DNA from: Metallyticus violacea
Lineage: Eukaryota; Arthropoda; Insecta; Mantodea; Metallyticidae
NCBI GenBank assembly: GCA_030762175.1
Contig: CM060831.1
Span: forward strand, 76,528,501 to 76,592,500
Reading direction: 5' to 3'
DNA length: 64,000 nt
The notes under the pieces were generated by a model. The model had not been told where the DNA came from. It saw nothing but the letters and a program-made list of their open reading frames with translations, and did not search any database. The number at the start of each line of letters is the position of its first letter. Within the stretch, counting starts at the first letter, position 1. This document shows, piece by piece, positions 30,601 to 42,600 of the stretch. The position numbers were made by a program, and so were the translations under genes.

Positions 30601-33600
30601 TATGTCAGTTCACTTCAGAATATTAAAACCAGCATTAAACACTATTAAAAATTAAAAAAAAAAAAAAAAACTTGAGCATGATTGGTGAATGTCACCTCAG
30701 AAAATTAAAAGTTGGAAAAGTCACCATTTTGTATTTGTAGTAGAACCCATTGGCAAAATTCAATATGCTTCTGAAAATCATCCCCATTAATGCTTGATGT
30801 AGGCTAATGTAATATGGATGGTATTTATGATGCTTAAGTATTCGAAGAACACACCTTTGGGAGATTTTCGAATCACATTCCAGTTGACAGGAACTTTGGT
30901 GAGGATTAGTGGCAACTGCAGATAATGTAGCAACTTCCAAATTTTCCCCAGTAGCACTTCTCATTCGATATTTTTTTCTTGGTATGACATCTTCAGTTTT
31001 GGAGAATATATTTGCAAGTACTTAAAAATTTATAATAAATGGCTGCTGATATCAATCTCTGTATGCATTGTAAGCTGCTCTAGCATTCTCATGATTTCAT
31101 CATAAACGTAAATCATATCGATTCTCTCACTGATCATATATCAAACATCCATGATTGAAAAATAAAGCGGAACTGACTACATTAATGTCTTTTGAGATTT
31201 GAATCGGCAATGATGAGCACTTATTTATGTGCCTATATCAACAAAGTAGTTTCTGTGTAAACAAATGAATTTCCTTCACAGCAATAACCACAAGAAATTG
31301 GCAATACACTGAGATGAAACAGTCAAAAGAAATGAAAAAGTCATTTTCATCATTCTGTTCTGTCAGCTTCCAACAGCTGATTTGCATTCTAAACCATATG
31401 TGGATTCAGTTACAGTTTTCTACACAATGCTAATTAACAGGAGTACTCTCAAACTATAAACAGTATCATTATGAAATACTGAATACATTATAGTAACACT
31501 GCAGGCATATGTTCTGATAGCGCTCAGTACATGACCAAGTGTGTTTGCACTCTTAAGGGCTTGATTTCAAATGACCTTGTTCACATACAATGCTGGTCCT
31601 ATAAAATAAATATTACCTGTAGGTTTGTCTCTTTGCCTAGCCAACTTCAATAAATGTATAAGCATGAACAAAAAGCATTTCAAAATATGTTGAAATGCAA
31701 GCACAGATATTCAATGTTCCTTCAGGCTTAAATATTATGTCAAAAAGGAACCTAACTTTTCCCTATGCCTGTAATGACTGGCTGGGGTTCCCGTCTGGGT
31801 TCAGCTGTCCATATTTCAGATTGAATATTTCAAAAACATGAGTGGTGTCAGTGAAGCCATGAACTATTTTCAGAACATAAGCAGAAATGAACAGAAGGCT
31901 GCATTATATGAAACTACATATGTTAAAGAACACTGTAAACCTATATCTGATTAAATATGATGCTAGAAGACTATCATTACCCAACAGCTCATAAGCTGAT
32001 TCTTAAACCCAGTGCCTTACTTGGACAGCTTAACTCGACCAGAAACTTAGTACCAGGAGAAGAAACAAATATTGCACTGAACAATCTTTCAAGAGAAAGA
32101 AAAATTCAAAAGGAGAGAAGAAAATAAAACAACTTGCAGAAAAAGCAGAACCAAAACAGTAAAGAGAATCCAGCTGGCAAGATATTCCAAGCAACTGCAA
32201 AGCTATTTTATCTCCTCTGCTCTCAGATTATTGAGAACTTAATGAGGATTGTGAAGAATGTCGTATGTCCAATAAATTTTTTACAGGATTATGTTGCCTC
32301 CCAAAATCAAGCAAAAGTAGGTGTGGAGGAGTGTGATACTAAGTTTTAAGAGGACATGTATATCACAGTGAATTTGCAGTGAAATGTTTACAGTCAGTAT
32401 GGTTTCTGAAATAGACATGGATAGTGAGAGAGCTTTTCAGCATGTTACTGATTGTTATACTTCATGCAGAAAGTGTTGAAATCATGCTTGCATTCCATTT
32501 TGGAGATGTTTAAAATTATTCAAATATGAGTGAAACAAACAAAAATCCATAAAGTGTTTGGATAATACACCCTAAATGCATTAACTTTATAAATAGGAGC
32601 AGCTATAACCCAAAATCATTAATTTTATTTCACCAAAATTTCAAGTCCCCTATAAATAAATAAAATTTGTACCTATATATAATTGTATCTACCTGAGTAC
32701 ATTCAGAATAAATTGCAGTGTCAAAGAGCTGTTCCAAAGCTGACCATAAGCGAGTACGAAAATTGGCAGTGTTACCAGGAGAAGGCATGGCTGCTCGACC
32801 AGGGCCACCTAAACAAATTCCGGAAATGTATAAAATAAAAGTTATAAATTAGAATTATTACATCACTAGTTTTTTCAGTCACAGAATGATTCAATTTTGT
32901 ATATGTTATATTAAGAATCAAATACCAAAGGTGCAAAGGACAGCTCATCCCTTACCTCTAGATTTTGCAGTATCTGCAGTTGAACTCTGTGTTAAAGTGT
33001 TTACATTTAGTGCTGCCTCTATGCTTTTTTTTACATTACTTTCTGCTGTTTCATAGACTTGGCTAACTATGCTTTCAAGGGAATCCAAGTTGTGGAATAC
33101 ATGGATAGCCGTTCCTACCTGTGGATGGAATATATATGAAATGCACTATAATATTAGAGAGTGATTTTCTGCTTTAGCTATTTTAACTTATTCTACAAAT
33201 AACAATGTTCAGCAAATTTTGGATGATCAAAGCGCTATGCTTAAGTATGTAAACTGCATTTTGGGTCATTGAATACAAAAATGATGCTTAAATTCATAGT
33301 ACATCTCTTGTGTTGCAATAAAAAATACTTTTACTATTAATGTACAATAAACAAACACGAATAGAAAATTAGCTATATTTGGCATTTTACTAAAATTAAA
33401 CATGAAATAACATTAATAAAATAGATGTAATGATGCAATCCTGCTTAATATTGGTACATTAATTCAAAACATCCAGTAGGTCTGTTAGAGGATGTTTATC
33501 TGACACTGGCAACAAAGCACTGATTTTATTTGGACACCACCTAAATCATAATTTTAATTATCAATACATTATTCATCAGCTTTCCGCTTTTTCTAACATC

Positions 33601-36600
33601 TGCTTGAAATAGAAATAATTATGTTCTTCCGCCTACTTATGCATTCTTTCAGTCAATATATATATGAAAAGTTTTACAAATGCTGGCAGTAGTATGATCC
33701 ATCTTAAATTTCTCAAATTCCCATCACTTCTTTACCCTTTAAACAAGTTATATAAGTGCATATACTTATTATACCTAAATGTTAAGTCTAGTTAAACACT
33801 ACCTAGGTTTTCATGCCAAACTTGGAAAAACTCTGCCATTAAGCACCAATTCCAATGCCTTATTTTTTTTAGAGCTACTTATCTACTTTAAAAGTTATTC
33901 ATAGGAGAATGGTACACCCAAATTCTTCCATTAATTACTGTACAAATTCTAGTATTCCTCTTTCTCCCTCTTACCCATTACAAAAAAGATGTTTTAAAGC
34001 ACCTAACCCACCTATAGGTTTACCATAACTATTATTTATATTTGGCCATAAAGTTATCAGCTGATGTTATATAATTTTTTGCACATATGAAGTGTAACAT
34101 GTTTATTTTCATGACATCCCATCCTTTACTGATACTGTACAGTATAAAAAAATTGAAGATAAAAAAAGGTGAAAATTTCTATAAATGAATATAAAATCAA
34201 ATCTATACAGGCATGTTACATGTATGAAATAATATTTGGTATCTCAAATAAAGGCAATGAAAATATAGAATAGAATAAAATTAAATTATTGATCACTAAT
34301 ATCTTTACATAAAAAAGTTTACACTTCTTTAACTTAACTTTAACTTATTAACTGCTAAGCCCTTGTCTTTGGTTCATCAGCAGTTTCTCACCAGATATCC
34401 AGAAGATTTGAACCCAGCTATACCTAAATATTTTCCACATAAACTCAAATATAAGAAAATATTAGATATTTTCATTAACAATAAGATGTTGTACATTAAT
34501 GTGTTCAAGTTGTTAACACTAACTCCACTTACTTTTTTAAAACTTAGGACTACTTTCGGGAGAGGTCCCTCCAAGTACAAAATGGAATACCAACACATAA
34601 TGAAGACAGCTATAACCAACGGTTTCAACATAGACTCAGTCCAAAAATCATGAATAAAGTTAAAAGACAAAAATCAATTAAGGAAGTTTCCACATTTAAG
34701 AACACAGAAGCAAGATATAAATTCAAAAGTTTCACATACCAGCCAACTTACCACAACAAATTTAGGAAGATATTCAAAGAACAAATATAATATAAAAAAT
34801 GTAGTACATTGCAAAATGAAATATACCATCCCTACAGAGCAAAAATCAGGAATATATAAGATTAAATGTGCAGATTGTGAGCAGAGCTACATTGAAATAA
34901 CGAAAAGAAATTTAGAATTTCGAAGAAAAGAACACTTTAGGAACATTAGATTGAAACAGAGACAAATCAGCAATAGCAGCTCATTTTTGGAACAAAAACC
35001 ATGAGATAAAACCAGAAATTAAATTACTGAAACAACTTCACAACCCAATAGAACTATCCACGTGGGAGAGAATTTTCATTTTAAAAAATAAGAAGAACTT
35101 AAAAAATTTTGATTTTCTGCCGCTGCATGAACTCAGTTTCTACTGGAACCAAGATACCACCACAGGAGTGAACAGGTGTCCATCCCCATTTCAAACAAAG
35201 GCATTCAGTCAACAGCAGCCGATGATGGGAGGGACCTCTCCAGAAACTAGTCCTAAGTTTTAAAAAAGTAAGTGGAATTAGTGTTAACAACTTGAACACA
35301 TTAATGTAGGGTATATTACCACTCCATTGTATACAGCTTCTTAAGTACAATTTTACTTAATAAGATGTTGGTTGCTAATAGCCCATGGGGATGCTGATAT
35401 TTATCATTTTTTTTCTTAGCTTCCCAATAAAGAGTTTACAAATTATTTTTCATTTAAATTAAAATATAAATTGGAACTTGCACAGTGAAGTTAAACATAT
35501 AATTGATATTATTGTATGATTTATTTGAACTACACACTCTTAATGCTTCACTTACTTGTCATAATATATAGAACTCATTTCAAGAACATTTGGTTCTCAT
35601 CATCAGCTAGGCTAAAATTCAATTGTTGGATAATTTGTTAAGACGCACATGAAACATGTACTAAATTTAAATAAGTAAGTGGAGCCAATAAGAATGTGTA
35701 GTTTGACTCAATCATACAATGATATTAATTATATGATTAGCTTCACTGTAGAAGCTCCAATTAGCATTTGAAAAAAAAAAGTTTATTCTGCTTATTTTTT
35801 TGGTTAATCCATAAGGTGATATCTCTGCAAACAACCCCATATTTGCCTTTGAGAAATCAGGTAACATTTCATTGATGTCATCCATGAAAATATTAAAAAG
35901 AATTTGACTGGAGACAGCACCTGGAGGAAGACCTACTTTAGTTTTATGCCTTTTAGAGAGGACATTATTCCATTTTACACCTATATACCTTTGTAATAAT
36001 AGATTCATGAACCATCTCAACATGTTTCTTCTTATCCCAATATAAATAAGCCCCTCTCCATATTCTGTCCAAAGCATTTTTGGAGTCAACAAAGAGAGTG
36101 AACAATTTTTTTTAATATCCTGTGTTAAACACAAAACTTGATTAACTGTTGAATAATGTTTTTTGAAACCTGCTTGATGGTCTAAAGTAAGATTTTGAGA
36201 TTCTAGATAGTAAATTAATCTTGTAGTGACCTTTTTCTCCATTGTTTTAGCAAGTACTAAGGTTAAGAATAGAGGCCTATAACTGTCCAATTCTCCTATT
36301 GAAGACGATGCTCACACAGCTAGGCCCATCAGCTGCACAATGCCTGACATTGTTGCCAAAGTTTAACACCTTGTTCATGAGGATCGACGTCAAACCATTG
36401 AAGACCTTGCTCATGAAGTGGGAACTGGTTATGGGACATGCAAACAAATTTTAACTGATGAACTGAGCATGCATCGTGTTGCCGTAAAATTTGTACCAAG
36501 GATCCTGACTGCTGATCAGATGGTTCAGCATGTTAAAAGTTTGCATGGAGCTTCGTCAGGCTGTATCCGATGACCCAACTTTCTTGTCCAGGGTCATCGC

Positions 36601-39600
36601 TGGTGACGAGAGCTGGATGTATGCTTATGACCCTGAGACAAAATAACAATCCTCCCAGTAGAAGAGCCCCAACCCACCAAGACAAAAAAATGCCAGACAA
36701 TTGAAGAGCAAAGTCAAGAGCATGCTCTCCTTGTTTTCTTTGATACCAAGGGGATTGCGCACAAAGAATTTGTCCCACCAAATCAAACAGTGAATTCCAT
36801 CATGATAATGCGCCCTGTCACAATTCCTTATTCACCAGGAACTTTTGACAAAAAAAAAACATGACAGTTGTCCCCCACCCACCATACTCGCCTGATTTGG
36901 CACCCTGCGACTTTGCTCTTATCCCCAAACTGAAAATCAAGTTGCAAGGATGTCGGTTCGATTCAATTGAGAGTATTCAAGAAGAAATGCTGTCTGTGCT
37001 TAACACCCTCAAAGAACATGACTTCCAAGATGCACTTGGAAAATGGCAGAATCACTGTATACGTATGAAACGGTATTACTTCGAGGGTGACAGCAGTCAT
37101 TAGTCTCAAAGTAAGTTTTTGATCAGATGGCAGCACCTGTCCGAATATTCTGCATACCACCTCGTATTCACTATGAATTTTGTCTGATCCAGGGCTCTTT
37201 ATGTTCTTCAGAGATAATATTGTTTAGTTGAGTTATTTAATTGTAAAGCAGCCATAAAATAGATGTTAACCTGAAAACACCTTGGACATGTATTTTTAAC
37301 ATTTTGTTCAATTTCCCATTGTTTCTATTGAATTTACATGCAATTTTGTAATGAGTGGCAAATCATTGGCTATATCTTTATCGTGGATGAACACTTTGTT
37401 GTTGATGATAAGAAGTTCTTGTTTTGTTTTGACATTGTTTAATGTATTAATATATTTATGTACTTACTGCTATTACTTCTATAGTTAAGGGAACTAAGGA
37501 ATTTATTAAATAATGCCCTTTTAGCATTTTTTATTTTTCTGTTTAAAAATGCATTTTTCTTTCTCCAATCTCTAAGTTAAGATCTTTTGTGGCTTCTGCT
37601 ACATTTCTGACATTATTCCGATCTCTTTTTAATGCAGGTAATCTCTGATTCCAAAAATGTTTGTACTTAATACTCTTTCTTCTGGGAAGTTGTTCTGTAG
37701 CATTAATCAGTTTTTTGTTAACTTCACTGATTAGTTTCAGCACAGTTTTCCTCTATGTCAACTTCTTCAAATTTTTTTGTCAGTGAATTTCCAAAAAATG
37801 AATGATATATTCATTCCAGTCAATTTGTATTTATATTGCTTATTTTATTTAAAAAAGATCTCACTACACTCATAGCCATTTTTCCATCTGCTACTGCCTC
37901 TCTTCTCTGACCACTCCAGCTTCCATTACTGGAGAATTTCACACCAAGATAATTTTCTTAACCATTTTAATTTCTACAATTTCCCACCACCATTTCTCCT
38001 TTTGTTTAAATTTATATTCTTTTTTAAATGCCATAATTTTATATTTGTTCGATGAAAATATAGGACACCTTAAAATCAGTTCATGCCATAGTAAAGCAAT
38101 AAAGTAGAACTCCTATTTCAGTTTGATGCAATGCCAACCATTTTGCTTTCGTGATTATGATAGGTGCTTTCTTGCTTAATGAACTTAATCTATCTCACAA
38201 AATAGCATAATTTGTATTCTGAATTTCCTTTAAGAGCATATAATTTGAAAACAGATTATGTATGATGTTATTAGACAAAAATTACCATATTTACTCGCCT
38301 AAACACTCCCATCACCTATAACACCCTCTTCAATTTTTGAAATGGAAAAAAAATATATTTGCATAAAATCTTTCAGATGATCATGGAGCAAATGCAACAT
38401 TTCAGCTAATGGTAAAATCCATGCTTCTGCAACACCTGAGCATTGACCATTGGCTACTCTCTTCCCCCACCCTAGATTTCTCAATGCCCTTTGAGCTTCC
38501 GAGTTCAGTGTCCTGCCTCCCATGTGTAGATAATAAGGAAGCATCTAGTACACAAGTAGGTGTGAAAATGAGTAAGAGGTCAAGTTTTATGGCATCTTTC
38601 AAGCTAAATATGTTGGGATATGCTGCAAAAAATGGAGTGAGCAGCAGGTCACAAATATGAAGTGCAGCCGTGTAATCTGCAAGTGGATAGTATGATCACT
38701 CACTGAGAACAGTTTTAAGAAAACAGGAATTCCTTATGCATTGAATGGAACTGAAGACAATCTACAATGGGTAACTCAGGGTGTGAAAATGAGGACATGA
38801 ACCAGCCTAATGACTATGAAAGCAGTGATGACATTGACGATGACATTGAATGATCTCGAGCACACCACCACAAAAGGTAAGAAGATATTAATTTTTAATA
38901 CCTTGTTAAATTCAATTGTTTACTAGAAGTTAGTCAAAACTAGAACAAAATATTTCATATTTCAGGAAATTTCGGCCCAGTTGCATGATGACATAGCAGC
39001 CTTGAACACATTACGACTCTTAATCATGTGAGCAGTCAGCTGTGGTAATGCAGAAGGGGCTGATATAACCACTTAATATAACCTTTTCCATAAATTATAT
39101 ATTTAAATGTATTAATATCACTTTTTGCATAAATTATATATTTAAATATTTGTGTTGATTTAGAGACTATAGATTTACTTTTTAAGTTTTTAAACCATGC
39201 CAATCCAACGTGTATTATGTGAAATTTTTTACCTATTATACCTTCCCCTATTTCTGAAGTTGAAAATAAGGGAAAAAAGGGGGTGTTATAGGCAAGTAAA
39301 TATGGTAATGGTCTTGCACACTGTATAGCTCCAAAAAGCTAAATGAGGCATCTACCTTGCATATTGAATATGCCTACAGCTTTAGTTTTTGGCCAAAATA
39401 TTAAGTATATGTGTGAAATAATACAAAATACACAAATATACAGTGAGAGCAAAATCCTTATAAAGCTATATGAATTAATAGCACATTTAATTATTTATGA
39501 GAAAATCACTCAAATTTCACTAATTTTGTTCCACTTATTTTGACATGTTTTGAAGGTTGGTGCCTTCATCATTCCAAGGCAACTGACAGTACAATTATTC

Positions 39601-42600
39601 TGATGATGAAGGCACCAAGTTAGTAAAATTTGAGTGATTTCTTTCATAAAAAATTGCAAAATTACAATATATTTCACTGTCAAAATTCCTGCTATTTAAA
39701 ACTAAAATTAATGAGCTTGTTTGGAAAAAGCATTATAAAATGCCTTTTGCTACTGCTGTAACTATAGGAATAAAGTATCTTTCTTCTAAAATTGTTAATT
39801 GGAACATTGCACAGTGAAGCTAATCATATATTAAGATCATTGAATGATTATATAATATTATATAATCACACATAGTAATAGTAATATTATATAGTCAAAC
39901 ACAGTAATATTAGATAAGGAAGATTATAATACAAGAATGCTAAACTTGTTAAATACGAAACAGTACGTTTAATCCATTCAAACACATTGAAGGGATGTTT
40001 AATTCAGTTAATAATGCTAGTAAATTTTCATTTATCCCAAAGGAAACAAAATATAAAATAAAACAGAACAACCCTAACCTAGTGAAAATATATGGTTTAC
40101 CAAATGTTCATAAGGCTGGAAATGGTATGCGACCCATCATCAACAATATCAATATACCATCGTACTATTTAGCAAAATGGCTAGCTGAAAAATTCAAGAC
40201 ACTTTATAAATTTCAAAGCAAGAGTATAAACAATTCCTTTCAATTAATAGAAAAAATTAAAGATATAAAATTACAACCTTCTGACACATTAATATCTTTG
40301 ACCATAGAAAATTGCTGTTTCCAAATATACCTAAAGAAAAACTCCCAATTTATGTAAATGATTTTTAAAAATAAGTGGAATTAATGATACCACATAAAAG
40401 AATATATTAAACTCACCGAAAATTGCATAAACCAATCCTACTTTTCTTTCAAGGGCAAATTTTATAATCAATGACCAGGACTTACTATGGGCAGCTGCTT
40501 TTCTCCATTTTTAGTTAACAAATACACATATATGTTGATATATGTGCCATGGTTAACAAAAAACTCATTTATGATGCTATAAAACTTCTGAATATACAAG
40601 AGAGAAACATCGTTCACACACGAAACTGAGACAGATAACATGTTACCATTTTTGCACATCAAAATTATGGAGTGTCAAGGAAACCTAAAATTTGGAATAT
40701 ATAGAAAGAATACATATGCAGATAATCGCCTCAAAGATAATCACAACATGACCCCATGATGCACAAACATGCAGTTATTAACAGTTAAACACACAGACTA
40801 GTTAACCTACAAATTAGCAAAGAAGAATACTTCAAAAAATACAAAAAAATAGAAAGTACAGCAGGTAAAAATGGTTTTAAGAAAGAATAATACATAAAAA
40901 AGTATAAAAAATTCAAGAGGCAAAAACTTATTAAAGAAACCAACACTTTCAGAAGAAAAAAATATAAGCTAATTTTTAAAAAATTCACATATCCATGGGC
41001 CACAAAAAAGTTTCAGAATATTCTTAAAGATTTTAATATCAAGTTAGCTCCTATAAACAGATTTAATGTTAAAAATCTCCTGATAGACAATGTTAATGAC
41101 AATATTCCACAGGAGAAAAAAGCAGGTGTTTACAAAACAAGTTTTGCAGAATAGAAAGTACAGCAGGTAAAAATGGTTTTAAGAAAGAATAATACATAAA
41201 AAGATACATAAAAAAGTATAAAAAATTCAAGAGGCAAAAACTTATTAAAGAAACCAACACTTTCAGAAAAAAAAAATAAGCTAATTTTTAAAAAATTCAC
41301 ATATCCATGGGCCACAAAAAAGTTTCAGAATATTCTTAAAGATTTTAATATCAAGTTAGCTCCTATAAACAGATTTAATGTTAAAAATCTCCTGATAGAC
41401 AATGTTAATGACAATATTCCACAGGAGAAAAAAGCAGGTGTTTACAAAACAAGTTTTGCAGAATGTGAAAAGGTCTACATTGGAAAAACAAAGAGAAACA
41501 TGGGCACACGGGTAAAAGAACATTTCAGGAACATAAAATACAAGCAAATGGAGAAATCAGCAGTTGCATTTTATTTCTAGACAGAAAACCATGACATAAT
41601 GAATAAAGCAAAATTATTGAAATCAGTACAAGGACATAAAGAATTAGCAACTTGGGAAAATAATCTATATATACACATACTAAGACACTTTAATGAACTT
41701 TGACACTTCCGGTGATGAAAACATAAACTTTAAGTTCATCACACTTCCACCAGCAGAATACATATTCCCACAGCATAACGAAGTATCCAGCAGTCGACAT
41801 TCTAGCTGATGATGTGAATGAAGGTTTGTGAAACCAGTTCTACATATTTAAACAAGTGGAGCAAAAGATTGTTAGTTCGACTCAATCACACAATGATCTT
41901 AATATATCTTTATTCTCTTTATATATGTGAAGATGCCTTTATGTGGAAAATTATTGAAGTGCAACAACACTAGGCTTACATATGAGGGTCGTTCGGAAAC
42001 TAATGCCTCCTATTTTTTTTGTGTTGACTTTGGATATCCGAGCCAGATGTTGTTTTGTGGTGCTAATGCTTGAACCTTCCTCTTTCATTTGAAGGTGGTT
42101 TCATTGTTCTGCGGTAGTTGGCGCCAGCAGAGGAGTGTTCCAAATTGGAGTCTGATATGGATGTATGTATAAAACAGAGATGTGTGATTGAATTCCTCAC
42201 TGCGAAAGAAATTGCGCCGATTGAAATCCATCGATGCTTGCTAAAGGCACAGCTGATATTCAGGTTTGCACACAATTCTTTGGCCATTATCCGCCGATCA
42301 GCATGGATGAGTTGATCAAGATGCTCTTCATTGCGGGGGGTGACACCTGTGTAGGGTCGATTCGGTCGTGGCTTGTCATGCACATCCTTTTCAGCACTGT
42401 TAAAATGCCATATCCATCGCCTCACATTGCTCACGTCTAGTGTATCGTCTCTATACACCTTTAGCAAGTGTCGATGGATTTCAATCGGTACAATTGTTTG
42501 CAATATCAGACTCCAATTTGGAACACTACTATGCTGGCGCCAACTACCGCAGAACAATGGAACCACCTGCAAATGAAAGAGGAAGGTTCAAGCATTAGCA

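Larger units (their letters stand above)
39480..41915 (+). mobile_element. Penelope-like element, longest plus-strand copy
   Basis: Begins with an inverted terminus (39495-39660), then terminus TTGGAACATTGCACAGTGAA at 39798. RT blocks follow: [20 protein letters not shown], then [20 protein letters not shown] (the LYGLPKIHK motif of PLEs) at 39995-40357, [15 protein letters not shown] near 40475, and [20 protein letters not shown] near 40645. The YVDD block is lost. GIY-YIG and a hammerhead motif (41803-41842) end it. A ~302-bp tandem duplication lies before the endonuclease. Confidence 0.88.

Noticed and set aside
36861..37103. An 80-codon open frame with YSPDLAPCD
   Set aside because: It is only the C-terminal piece of a broken mariner transposase, not a separate gene.
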